This document shows, piece after piece, positions 45,958-58,500 of a DNA stretch of 64,000 nucleotides. This stretch comes from Letharia columbiana (Eukaryota; Ascomycota; Lecanoromycetes; Lecanorales; Parmeliaceae). The stretch lies in NCBI RefSeq assembly GCF_014066305.1, contig NW_023501063.1:372001-436000 (forward strand). The letters run 5' to 3'. The notes beneath the pieces were generated by a model. That model saw only the letters and a list, made by a program, of their open reading frames with translations, was not told the DNA's origin and made no database searches. Numbering within the stretch: position 1 is the stretch's first letter; every line of letters begins with the position of its first letter. Made by a program: the position numbers and the translations under genes.

Positions 45958-46802
45958 GTACTCCCCCCTCTCGAAGAGCCATGGCCCCCATGGCTGGTAG
46001 ACCGGAGATGCAGGCCCATTGCTCGCCTTGTATCTCCAAACATCCATAGTCCTTCGAAAGAACCATCGCTCGCTGAAATCCATAAAAACAAAGACTTTTG
46101 GTGTGTGCTGTGCCAGGCCAAATTAGTACCTTTCTCCGGCGGCGACGGCGACAGCGATATCGCGTCTCGGAGATTCCGCTAGCGCGTCGTCGATAGCACT
46201 TTATCGTAGCGTCAAGGGGCTCCCAATTTGATGAGGATCCATGAAGAATTGAATGGTAAATGACCGAAAAAGGATTTGCTATGCAATCGCCACCTGATAT
46301 AGTGGAGAAGAAATCGATGAAATGATGCAATCTGATTGGTCGATGCCTCCCGAACCGAACCGAGCCGCAGGCGCTAAAACTCTAAATTAATATCAGATGA
46401 TTCCGGTGTGAGTTTCTCCATGGGACGCCACATAGCCGATATCGATCGAGGCTATTAGCGACGACAGTGAGGTCCATAGGTGACGCACCATGGCTTCGGA
46501 GGACCTTCAGGCATGTGATAACAAGGGGAGCCTGATTGGTGGACCTGACATGAGGTGATTGTTCAGCAACATGAGCCTGAGGAATCGATTTCCGAATGTG
46601 AAAAAAATGAGGCCATTCTGAAGACATCGGATGGTTTCAATTCGTCCAAAAACACCATTTCCGAAGTATTGCCGGGCACATGCTGATTTCGACTGCATTT
46701 GCAGGGCTGCTGCGTCCTTGACTGCATTCCCCGCTACGTTCTCATGACCATATCGTTCGTGGGTCTGATGCGTCCATATAGCCATGTCTATCACATCTTC
46801 GA
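45958..46802 (-). other. Internal non-coding part of the gag-only element
   Basis: About 850 bp downstream of gag ending in the polypurine tract at the 3' LTR. The small ORFs here (for example 45821-46330 and 46507-46821 on the minus strand) show no pol-like motif. It probably carries cis sequences only. Confidence 0.55.
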
Positions 46803-47993
46803 TTATAGATAGCCTTGACAACTGAGTTCGAATGCTTCGTCGATATCCATGTCAGAGCGGGAGTATTTGCCATACTTCTGTGCATTGGCCCAGTTTTCAC
46901 ACCCTCGTTCGTATGCCTCATCGATATCTAAATCCTCGTTATCGCTCACGTTAGGACGGGTTACAATCGAGTATTTCCCTTTTTTGGCATCGGCCTCGGC
47001 CTTTGCTTTCGCATATTGTTCTGCAAACCTCTTTGCTTTCTTTTCGACTAGTCCCTCTGCAAATTATTAATAATCAAGCTGTTTCCTTATGATATACTCC
47101 TTTAGCTGAGGTATGGTCCAATCCCTTCCATATATAGTAAGTGCGTTACATAAACGAAGCTCTGATTTCTCTCGTAAATCACGTATGATATCAGTGTCTT
47201 TGAAATTGCTTTCGTGTTCGGCGTATATTATGAAGTCCCTATAGAATTTAAGGAAGGGCTGACTCCCTTGGCTTATTCTACTGTAAGTACGCTGATGCGT
47301 CTGTCGAATAATGGACAACGGTACTTCGTATATGTTGCTTAGATGATCCAGGAGGACGTCGGTTATAGGATACGAGCGATATCGTCGTCTGGTAGACATA
47401 TGGTGACTGGCCTTCCCTTCAAGTCTCGCTACAACGTAGGCAATTTTGAAAGCATCGGTGAGGAAATGATCGCCATTGTGGGTAAGCTTGTCTTGGATTC
47501 TCATTTTCCAGTCATCAAATGGTACTGAATTAGTGCCCGTGAAGATAGGTGGATCCGGTAGCCTCGGGCTGAGTGGCTGTCTGACTGGCTGTGGCGAGAT
47601 TGGTCGATTTGCTCTCAGTGCTTGAAAGTCTCGTGGTTTAGGTGGAGGTGGGGACGGGGGTGGAAGGGCAGAGATGCCAGCCGAGTTTTGGCCCTGCGTC
47701 TCCTCTCGCAGCCCTGGTATCTCCTGTGAAGGAGAAGAAGCTGGGATGCCAGGCGGATTTTGGCTACGCGTCTCCTCCGGTTGACTTGATATCTCACGAT
47801 ATCGATGGTAAAGGTCCTCAGCAGATAGAGAACGCTGCACCCGTGGCATGTGGAGTGTCGGCGAGTTGGGAGGTGAATATCTTCTATGTAGGTCGTCGTA
47901 CGTAAGGTAGGGATGGCCGCGGTATGTAGGTGATCGGCGGTGCGGAGGGAGGTATCTTGGTGTTGATGTAGGTGGATTTGAGTCGGAATTCAT
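46803..47993 (-). CDS. Gag-like protein of the LTR element, two adjacent in-frame stops
   Basis: The first in-frame ATG is at 47993 (MNSDSNPPTSTPRYLPPHRR), and the open frame extends upstream without ATG. A Pro/Ser/Arg-rich N-terminal part precedes the Gag capsid-like region: PPIFTGTNSVPFDDWKMRIQ, KIAYVVARLEGKA, FLKFYRDFIIYAEHES. The frame reaches TAA TAA at 47069-47064 after 308 codons (IIRKQLDY). It then stays open for another 86 codons (VEKKAKRFAEQYAKAKAEAD, DIDEAYERGCENWANAQKYG) to TAA at 46805. The long uninterrupted tail suggests the original protein was longer, about 396 codons, and that the paired stops are C-to-T products. Programmed readthrough is unlikely across two stops. By family it packages element RNA in virus-like particles. 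Confidence 0.75.
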
Positions 47994-48516
47994 GATGTGT
48001 TGAATGTAGGTAAAATTGAGCGGAGAGGTCTCTGGAATCCTTGGTGTTATACACACAGACAGAGGTAGAGATCGGTGACGTCTCTTCAATTGGTTTCTGT
48101 GTTTTGGTGTTGAGATTTCGATTTTGGCTGTGGCTTCTCGGAGGTCTGGCACACTTGTTTCTTGACCAATCAGGTCGCCGTGCAGACCCTGAATATTTCA
48201 AATGTGACTCTATCGAATGGTGTCACTCCGCCTAGGGGGGTTTGTTTCGTGATTATGGAGTTGTTGCGGGGGCGGGTGGGCGGAGAACGATATCTTGTTT
48301 TTGATGTAGGGGACTCGTTTTTTGAAGGATTAGGCTATCGTTGATGATGTAGGTCGTCTGATGTAGGTTCTTTCGAATGATTTATGTGAGGTTTTCTGTA
48401 TGGTAGAAATACCTAATAGCGTTTTCTTTATTAGGCTCGGTCGCTTGCTCCGAGCAGAAAGTGAAAAACCCGTCAGTTCTCTTCGCCGGGGGGGGTACGA
48501 AGGAGCCTTATTATAA

Positions 48517-48677
48517 TGTCAGGACCAGCATAGAGGTACGTCATATGGGTGAGGTAGAATAGGATAATAAGGCTACCGAACTATGTATGTGGGCAGGAGG
48601 CATGATATGATAGGGGATGTCTCCGCCAAGGCCCGCTAGCCATAGGGCTGAGGGCTGAGTAGGGTACGCTCGTAACA
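48517..48677 (-). repeat. 5' LTR of the gag-only element
   Basis: 161 bp, canonical ends, less mutated than the left copy. The sequence next to it on the coding strand, TTATAATAAGGCTCC, is where a primer-binding site would be, but I do not recognise a matching tRNA end. Confidence 0.88.
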
Positions 48678-48682
48678 TTTAT
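48678..48682. repeat. TTTAT target-site duplication, right copy
   Basis: Identical to 45792-45796. Confidence 0.85.
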
Positions 48683-48840
48683 AATTATCGAATATTTTAT
48701 AATTTTAATCTTAAGTAATAAGAAAGTAAGCTTTTTAATAATTCTTTTATCTATTTATATTATTATTCTTCTTTTATTATTCTATTAATTCTACTAATTC
48801 TATTAATATAAATATATTTATTCTCGATACTCTCGTACTT

Positions 48841-49640
48841 AGTTAAATAAGAGAAGAATTTATAATAGACGAATACGAAGAATATTATAAAGAATATTAC
48901 GAAGATAGTTATTAGTAGTAATAATATAATAAATCTACTCTCTACGATCTTATATTAATTTACTTAATTAATATAAGAGAAGTTACTATAGTAGACGAAT
49001 ATAAAGAATATTACGAAGAAATTAAGTAATAATAAAATTCTTAATATTAAGAATAGACTCAGCTCTCTAAGATTCTACGTTATATACTTTTTATAATTTT
49101 ATATTAAATTATTACTTAATAAGCGAAGAATATTACTATAACTTAGTTTATTATCTCTATTATATTAAGAAGTAAGAGAAGAATCTATAATAGACGAATA
49201 TAAAGAATACTACGAAGAATATTACGAAGATAGTTATTAGTAGTAATAATATAATAAATCTACTCTCTACGATCTTATATTAATCTACTTAGTTAATATA
49301 AGAGAAGTTACTATAGTAAACGAATACGAAGAATACTATAAAGAAATTAAGTAATAATAAGATTATTATCGTTAAGAATACGACTTAGCTCTTTAAGATT
49401 TTACGTTATATTAATTATTTACTTAATTAATTACTTAACTAGATACTTAATCTAATATTCTCTTTATAAGAGAAGAAATAAGAGAAGAAACTATAATAGA
49501 TAAATGCGAAGAATACTATAAAGAAATTAAGCGATAATAGAATTATTATCGTTAAGAATACGACTTAGCTCTCTAAGATTCTACGTTATATTAGTTATTT
49601 ACTTAATTAATTACTTAGCTAGCTACTTAATCTAATACTC
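48841..49640. repeat. Imperfect tandem repeats in RIP-mutated DNA
   Basis: Blocks around AGAGAAGAA(T/A)...ATAATAGACGAATACGAAG recur at about 48849, 49174 and 49486, with a period near 325 bp for the first two. Shorter ones (GAGAAGTTACTATAGTA) are at about 48977 and 49301. A second conserved block, TTAAGAATACGACTTAGCTC, recurs at about 49370 and 49550. In one plus frame the units would encode Glu/Asp/Tyr-rich stretches (DEYEEYY), so it may derive from a repetitive coding region. Confidence 0.6.
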
Positions 49641-49648
49641 TCTCTTAT

Positions 49649-49853
49649 TAATCGAAAAGATATAATATAATATAAAATATTAATTTATTATATTATACTC
49701 TAATATAATATAAGTTATTAAGATTTATAAAATCTTATATCTAATATAATATAAGATCTTAGCGATATATATTACGATATAATATATCTATAAGATTATA
49801 TTATAATATAATATATATATAAAATATCTTAATTAAAATTTCTATATTTAGAA
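49649..49853. repeat. RIP-mutated copy of the 55.36-kb island
   Basis: It starts AATCGAAAAGATATAATAT and ends AATTTCTATATTTA, aligned end to end with 55356-55575. Nearly all differences are C-to-T or G-to-A on this copy. Confidence 0.65.
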
Positions 49854-50237
49854 GTAGCTATTCTAATTATTATTCTAATTAATAACTATATTAAATTAAT
49901 AAAATATAAAATTAAATAAAATTATATTTTATTACTTTATATATATAAAAGAAAGCGAGCTATATCTACTAATAATAAGAAAAGCTTATCTTTCTCTAAT
50001 ACTAGTCGCGCGAAATTCGTCGATACTTTATAATTAAAGTTATCGATAATAATTTTATATATCTATTATATATTTTCGATATCGCTATCTAATATAAAAT
50101 TATATATATTATAATTATAATCTTTCTATTAAATCGTTAATCTAGAAAAATTAATATATTTTTTAATATTCTCTTAAAAGTATCGTAGCTTAATATAATA
50201 AGTTATATTTCTTTAAGCTATCTTCTCGCGATATATA

Positions 50238-52795
50238 AAAAAAGATTAGATATAGAAAGTATATAAAAGTATATTTAATAATTCTAGAATAAATTAATAA
50301 TATTTATAATAATAATTAGAATTAAGAATTAGATATACTCGAATAAAAGATAACTTTACGCTATTTATATAATAGCGATAATAATAATTAAGATTAAAAT
50401 ATTAATTTAGATAATATAACTTTCGTAGTACGCTTTTTATTATTATACGCTAGATTAATTATATATAAATAAAGATTTATAATTTTATCTTTTAAATATA
50501 ATTATATTTAATATTTTAAAATTTTTATAATAGCTTAATACTTATTAGCTAGCGCGTTAATATTATTATATCTAAGCTATAATAATATTTATTATTAAGT
50601 TCTATATTATACTCTTAAATAGCTTAAAAGATAAAATCTACTTAATTATTAGCGCGTATAATAAGATTATTCTTAATACTTATATTTTATTTAGCTTCGA
50701 TATTATCTATTTTCTCTTAATTCGAACTCTTATCTTTATTTATATATATAATAATTCGCGTAATAAATAAAACTTTAAATTTCTTCGCAATTACGCTCGC
50801 GTATTTTTTATATATAATATTATTAAAATATAAGTTTACTAGAATAATAACTAGAACTAGAAGTTATTTATTATTTATTTATTATATTTTATCTAATTTA
50901 CTTAAAAATTTACTTCTATTATAATAATAATATATTAATATATTTAACTTTACGCTTTTTAATAATTATAATATAATTAATAGTTAAGATATCGATTTTC
51001 TTTACTTTTTTAACTAATTTCTTCTTAAATATAAATATATTTATTCGCTATCGCGATCTCTTAATATTTTTATTTTAATTAAACTTATTCTTCGCTTTTT
51101 ATTTTAATTAAAAATTTAATTATTATTTAATTAACCTATATTAAAACTCTTTAATATTATTATTATTATTATTATTTAATACTTATTATAATAAATTATT
51201 AAACTTAATCTCTTCTACTTTAATTATTATAAAAAGATAAATTAATAGATATATATAAAAGAATTAAAGAACTTATATAAATATCTATAAATACTAAGCT
51301 ATTCTTAATTTTAATTAAAGTTTATTTTATTAAAAAGTACGTTAATTCTAGTAAGTATCGATATTAGAAATAAAGAGAATATATATTACGCGTTATTATA
51401 GATATATTATTATAGAGTTTAATTTAAAGAATAATTATTTCTATAAAGATAATAAGACTTAAAAATAAGAAAGTAAGAATAAAATATATAAAAATTTTAA
51501 TAAGTTATAGTAGTTTAGCGCTAGTTAAATTAGATAAAAATAATTACTTACTAACTCGCTCTTTTAAATCTTTTATCTTTTAATCTATATAAACTATAAT
51601 AATAATTATAATTATTATAAAAGTAATTAAGATTATATTAGATAATAGCGCTTAATAAGCGTAATTCGCTTAAATTTAAATCTTTAAAATTAAAGAGAAA
51701 ATATTTTATTAATATTTAATTTAAGCTAGACGATATAAAGTAATCTAAAAATTTAATATACGCGATAGATATCTAAGCTTTTCTTCCCTTCTTCTTTTTC
51801 TCTAAGACTTTTTTTTTATATTAATCCTTCTTATTATTAAACTATCTTCTTTATATATTAAACTTCTATTTAAATAATCTAATATTATTATAATTATATT
51901 AAAAGTATAATATAGCTATTAAGTTATATATTTATTCTTTATCTTTTAATAACTTTAAATTAATATATAGATAAATCGCGCGAAGAGCTTAACTTATATA
52001 TACTTAATTTATTATTAATAGCTTTTTAAAAAAGTTAATACTATTCTAGAGTACTAGATATAGCGTTAAAATAAAGTCTTTATTAGATATTACTATCGCT
52101 TTAATTACTATCGCTATTACTTTAATAAATATTATCTTTACTTTAATAGATATTATCTCTACTTTAATAATATTAAAATATTAATAAAAACTAGATAATA
52201 TATTTTTCTAATTATTATTATATTTATTATATATAATTAATATAAGCTATAGCTCGAGCTTTACGCGAGATTTATTATTATTAAAAATTAATTAATTTTA
52301 TAATTCTAAAACTCTTCTTCTAATATCTAGTTTATTAGATTATATTTAATTAAAATCTATTAAAATACTATTATATTTAAAGATTCGCTTTTAAAGTATT
52401 ATATAAGATAATAAAAGTCTTTCTAATTCGTTAATTTAAGAGTAAATTTTTCGTTATTATACTTTATAATTAGCTCTAATAATTTCTATTTAAATAGATA
52501 TTTATCTTTATATAATATATAAAAAGCGAGTTATATTATAGAAAAAGAATTTAAATCTTATAATTATCTTAGCTAAGTTATTTAAATTAAAGATAAAAAT
52601 AAACTTATCTTTATATAATTTAGTTAATTTATTAATCGATTATTATATATATAATTATAAGATATAATTATATATTATTAATTACTCGAATAATTATAAA
52701 AAGTATAAAAGAAATAAAATTATATAATTAAGTACTTATAAACTTTTCTCTTCTAAGTATTTATTTTAATTTAGAGTTTAATCGCTATCTAATTA
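50238..52795. repeat. 2.56-kb RIP-mutated repeat, copy A
   Basis: It begins with AAGTATATAAAAGTATATTT and is followed in the same orientation by copy B at an offset of about 2,558 bp. Shared landmarks include GCGATCTCTTAATATTTTTA and the ATTATTATTATTATT run. No ORF. Element class unknown. Confidence 0.72.
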
Positions 52796-55350
52796 AAAAA
52801 AGATAAGATATAAAAAGTATATAAAAGTATATTTAATAATTTTAGAATAAATTAATAATATCTATAATAATAATTAAAATTAAGAATTAGATATACTTAA
52901 ATAAGAGATAATTTTATATTATTTATATAATAATAAGAGTAATAATTAAGATTAAAGTTTAACTTAGATAGCGTAGCTTTTATAATAAACTTTTTATTAT
53001 TATATATTAGATTAATTATATATTAATAAAGATTTATAATTTTATCTTCTAGATATAATTATATTTAATATTTTAAGATTTCTATAATAGTTTAATACTT
53101 ATTAGCTAACGCGTTAATATTATTATATTTAAATTATAATAAAGCTTATTATTAAATTCTATATCGCGCTTTTAAGTAATTTAAAAAATAAAATCTATTT
53201 AATTATTAGCGCGTATAGTAAAATTATTTTTAATACTTATATCTTATTTAATTTTAATATTATTTATTTTCTTCTAATTCGAGCTTTTATCTTTATCTAT
53301 ATATATAATAGTTTACGCGATAAACGAAACTCTAAACTTTCTTTAAATTACGCTCGCGTACTTTTTTTATATAATATTATTAAAATATAAGTTTACTAAA
53401 ATAATAATTAGAATTAGAAATTACTTATTATTTATCTATTATATTTTATCTAATTTTCTTAAAAGTTTACTTTTATTTTAATTACGATATATTAATATAT
53501 CTAATTTTATATTTATTATAAACTATAGCGTAATTAATAGCTAATATATCGATTTTCTTTACTTTTTTAACTAGTTTCTTTTTAAATATAAATATATCTA
53601 TTTACTATCGCGATCTCTTAATATTTTTATTTTTATTAAACTTATTCTTCGCTTTTTATTTTAATTAAAGATTTAATTATCGTTTAATTAATCTATATTA
53701 AGACTCTTTAATATTATTATTATTATTAATATTTAATATTTATTATAATAAATTATTAAACTTAATATCTTTTACTTTAATCGCTATAAAAAGATAAATT
53801 AGTAGATATATATAAAGAAATTAAAAAGTTTATATAAATATTTATAAATACTAAGCTATACTTAATTTTAATTAATATTTATTTTATTAAAAAGTATATT
53901 AATTCTAGTAAGTATCGAAGTTAGAAATATAGAGAATATATATCGCGTACTATTTTAATTATAGTTTTTAAATTAAAAGAATAATTATTTATATAAAGAA
54001 AATAAAATAAAAATGAAATATACGAAAATTTTAATAAGTTATAATAGTTTTATTTTAATTAAATTAGATAAAGATAATTATTTATTAATTCGCTCTTTTA
54101 GATATCTTATTTTTTTAATCTATATAAATTATAATAATAATTATAAATTTTATAAAAGTAGATAAGATTATATTAGATAATAATACTTAATAAATATAAT
54201 TCGCTTAAGTTTAAATCTTTAAAATCGAAGAGAAAGTATATTATTTATTAATACTTAAATTAAGTTAGACGATTTTAAATAATCTAAATATTTAATATAC
54301 GCGATAGATATCTAAGCTTTTTCTCTTCTCTAAGACTTTTTTTTTATATTAATTCTTCTTTTTATAAAACTATCTTCTTTATATCTTAGACTTCTATTTA
54401 AATAATCTAATATTATTATAATAATACTTAAAGTATAATATAAATATTAAATTATATATTTATTTTTTATTTATTAATAACTTTAAGTTAATATATAGAT
54501 AGATTACGTAAAGAGTTTAATTTATATATATTTAATTTATTATTAATAACTTCTCGAAAAAGTTAATATTATTTTAGATTACGCGAGATAATAATCTATT
54601 TAAAAGTATTATAATAAAGCGTTTATTAGATATCGCCGCTATTTTAATAAATATTATTATTACTTTAATAGATATTATTATCGCTTTAATAGATATTATC
54701 TTTATTTTAATAATATTAAAATATTAATAAAAACTAGATAGTATATTTTTCTAGCTATTATTATTTTTATTATATATTACTAACGCGAACTATAGCTTAA
54801 ACTTTACGCGAGATTTATCGCTATTAAATTTTAATTAATTTTATAATTTTAAAACTTTTCTTTTAGCGCGTAGTTCGTAAGATTTTATATTATATATATA
54901 TTATATTATTCGATTATTATCTTTAAAGTTTCGCTTTTAAAAGATAACTCTATATTTTTATAATAAATAAGATAATAAATAGAATAATTAATAGAATTTA
55001 ATCTTTTATTTATTAGCTAATAATAAATCTTATAACTTATATATCTAATTATATTTAAGATTATAATTATAATTATCTTTATAATTAAAATTAATATAAA
55101 TTAAAACTTTCTATTAATATATAGTTTTTTTTAAAAGATTTATATAAGCGTAATTAAAGATTAATATTCTTCTTTTAAGCGTTAAACGCTTAGCGAGAAG
55201 TATTAAAAGATTTATATCTAGATATTTATTAACTATATATTAAAATTTACTTATTTTAAATTTTAGATATAAATATCTTTATTTCTAGATAAGATAAAGA
55301 AGTTATAGATTTAGATTTAGATATTATTAAAAGTTATCTACTATTTTCTA
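52796..55350. repeat. 2.56-kb RIP-mutated repeat, copy B
   Basis: Direct repeat of copy A. It ends with TTAAGCGTTAAACGCTTAGC..., then TTATCTACTATTTTCTAT at about 55335-55350. Its complement appears at about 61770-64000 as copy C. Confidence 0.72.
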
Positions 55351-55355
55351 TTTAC

Positions 55356-55575
55356 TAATCGAAAAGGTATAATATATTCTATGAAATATTCCATATCAAG
55401 TGATATCATATCGTACCCGGGTATGGTATGAGTAGGGTCGGATATCATTTCATTTTTCTAATATGGATTCGGAATCTTAGCGGGATATCCACGGTATGGT
55501 ATATTTGTGATATTATATCATGAAATGATATATGTATAAGATATACCGATTGGGATTTCTATATTTATAGAATAA
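55356..55575. repeat. RIP-spared island in the AT-rich domain
   Basis: About 220 bp that keeps CpA and TpG (for example TCGTACCCGGGTATGGTATG and GGATATCCACGGTATGG), while sequence on both sides is fully RIP-mutated. It is partly palindromic (GATATCAT, ATATCATGAAATGATAT). A mutated counterpart lies at 49649-49853. Confidence 0.75.
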
Positions 55576-58500
55576 TCCGACTAAGATATATAGAATATAT
55601 TTATTCTTCTTTATTAAGAGAGAGGGAATATAAAGAGTAATTTAATATAGCTATTTATCTTCTTATTAATAGTAATAATTAGAATAATAATTAGAACTAT
55701 AAGCGTCTCTATTCTTCTTCTTAAAATTATAATATAAAAGAATATTCTAAATTTTAAATCTTTAAATATTATAAGAATAAAATTCTATAACTATCTTTAT
55801 TTATATATTTATCTTAACGCGTTAGATAAGCTTAATAGACTTTATATTCATCTTTCTCTTAAACTCTCCGCCACTCTTCTATTCTACTCTATCGCGATTC
55901 TTTTAAATTTCTTAAATCTATCTTTATCTAATTAAACTTATTAACTATTTATAAATAAATTCGCTTCTCAAGTTATTTTAAACCTCTTTTTCGAGATTAA
56001 ATCTATTATTATTAACCCTCTCTAACTATAAACTTATCAATTATTTCTTTATATATTATAGAGTATTAGTAATATATCTTAATAAACTTATAAACATTAG
56101 ATTTACTAAAATACTTTTTATAAGCTCATTATCTTCGCTAATATAATTATTATAAATATTAACTAAATTTTTATATAAAGTATTATTAACTCTTTTAGTC
56201 TAATTCGATATACTAAGATCTTCTTTAAGATTAAGTCTAATCTATTTAAGCTTATTTTCTCAATACTCTATATAAAGAATTATTATTAGAATACGGAATA
56301 TCGCTAGTAAATAATACTTCTAAGTATTATAATACCTTTTAGCTATTAAGAAATACCACTTATACATAATAGCCTCCGCGAGAGAATAAAGAATATTATA
56401 AGCTATTCGAGTAATTATAGCGTATTTAAGCTCTAATTTCTTTTATTATTTTAAGATTAAAAGATTCGCTAGATTATTAAAAGAAGCTTTATAAAGATTA
56501 GAAGTAAGATTATAATTAGAATAATAATTAGAAGATTTATCGTTTCTTCTATACTACTAAAGCTAATTATATTTATTCTTATTATCTAAATTCTTAATCT
56601 CGGATTTTATCGCTTAATCGAGTATATTTTTATTTAATTAACTTATTCGCTTAACTCTTTATAATTAATTACTTATATTAATATTTTAATAATTTTAAAA
56701 TATTCTTTTAAGCGTTTTTTAATAGATCTCTATCTATAGCTTCTTTCTAATATTAATCTTTTAATTCAATTTCTTTAACTTTATATTATTATAATTTAAA
56801 TATAAAAGCGTAACTTATTTATATAGATAGTTTAAATTTAATTGAGTTCGACTATAGTAGATAGTTAATTTCTCATAAGCCGCCTTAAGAGCTTTAAGAA
56901 GTTCTTTTTTTTAAGAAATCCTCTTTCTTCTTAATTTTTCGAGCTCTTTATCTATATAGTTAAATAGATAATTATAAATATTAAAGACGTAGTAAATTAT
57001 AGCCTTCTTTCCTCTATTTATTAATTTTATAAACTTATAAAAAGACCTAATAAGCTAAATTAAATATTAAATCTATTAGAAATTAATTAAAAATTATTTA
57101 GACGTCTAAACTATAGTTTTTATTTATAATTATTTTTTATTACTTAATCTTAAGTAAGTAGTTAATCTATTCTTTAAAAAGCGTATAATATTAATATAAA
57201 GAAGTAGAGCGCGAATTAATATCTGATAAGTTAAATTTTAGTAAGTCTTAATATTCTAAAAGAGCTTAAGAGAATATCTCTAATAATATTACTTTTTTTT
57301 AGAAAATTAATATTCGTCTAATATTAAAACGTTTTTATTTTAAAGTCGTTTAGCTTATAGTATAAAAAAGATCTCTTTACGCTAGCCGCTAGCATTAATA
57401 TATATAGCGATTTTTCAAACTTTAATATAATTAATAATATAATAATTAGAATAATAATAAGAAATATTATATCTTTGCTAGGGTTATCGATAGATTAATT
57501 ATACTTACTCGAACTTAATTCTTATTTTCTTTATTACTCTAACTTCTCTAAAATTTCTTATTTATTAAAGTAACTCTAATATTACCTAGAAGTTCTTTTA
57601 AGGCTAATTAAATAATATACGCTATATAGAGAATATATTATAAATAATTTAAAAATTTAAATTCTTTAATATTAAGCGGGTTATCTACTACGAAAATAGA
57701 AAGATAAATAATTAAATTATTGAAGAGTGTGCTATTGTTATTAGCGTTATTAGTTATAAATTTAAGTATATAAAATTAAATCTTATATTTCACGAGAATT
57801 AAATTAATAATACTTATAAGTTTCTAATCAATATATTTATCTTCGATATACTCGAAGTTTACGAGAATCTCGTATTATTATTAGTTAATATTAATAAAAA
57901 AGACTAGAATTATTATAAATAATTAGCGATTATAAGATAATTAATAATTTAGAGCTAAAGAGACTTTAGTGTTATCGACTAGTAAATTCTTTAATAATCT
58001 TATTTTTAGCTCTATAGCTTTCCTTATTAATTAATTCTTTATAGTGAATATTAATTTTAATTATATATTAAAATCGAGATAACATAAAAGTTATAGTATC
58101 TTAGAATTATTAATAATTATAAATAAAATATTGATATTTATAATCTAGCGATAAAATTATTTCGAGAAGTCTTCGCGTATAAGCTTTCAGTCTTCTAGTG
58201 TTATAAGAGAATCTTAATATTATCTTTTCTAGAGTAAATAGTAAGCTAGATATTCTATTTATTATTCTATTTATTAATAGTTTATATTATCTAGCTTAGA
58301 AATATATCTAATTTTTATAATTATTAATTAAATTCGTTTATTATAAACTACTTAAATTAGATTTCTTAATATATCCTTTAGACTTAATATATACTATTAT
58401 ACTACTTATTTCGTAATCTATAAATAAATAAATTAGAATCTTATCGCAGTAATGATAAATAATATATAACTCCCCAAAATCGACGAGCGCACATTCGTTG

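Larger units (their letters stand above)
45797..48677 (-). mobile_element. Gag-only (non-autonomous) LTR retrotransposon, nearly unmutated
   Basis: 2,881 bp with 161-bp LTRs (45797-45957 and 48517-48677) and a perfect 5-bp TTTAT duplication. On the minus strand the right LTR begins TGTTACGAGCG and ends CCTGACA, the canonical TG...CA. The coding-strand sequence AGAGGGGGGAGTAC abuts the 3' LTR as a polypurine tract. The interior encodes a Gag-like protein only, with no protease, RT, RNase H or integrase. Base composition is normal although RIP-destroyed DNA lies on both sides. Twelve LTR differences are all transitions, eleven toward A/T in the left copy and crowded at its outer end. Mobilisation would need pol functions in trans. 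Confidence 0.9.

Noticed and set aside
45821..46330. 169-codon minus-strand ORF at the 3' end of the gag-only element
   Set aside because: It overlaps the 3' LTR and polypurine tract and has no retroviral-type motif. It is treated as fortuitous.
49640..49830. Possible hairpin-rich tRNA or small RNA cluster
   Set aside because: The many ATATAAT palindromes are explained by RIP-driven A+T enrichment. No tRNA box A/B or anticodon arm could be assembled anywhere in the window.
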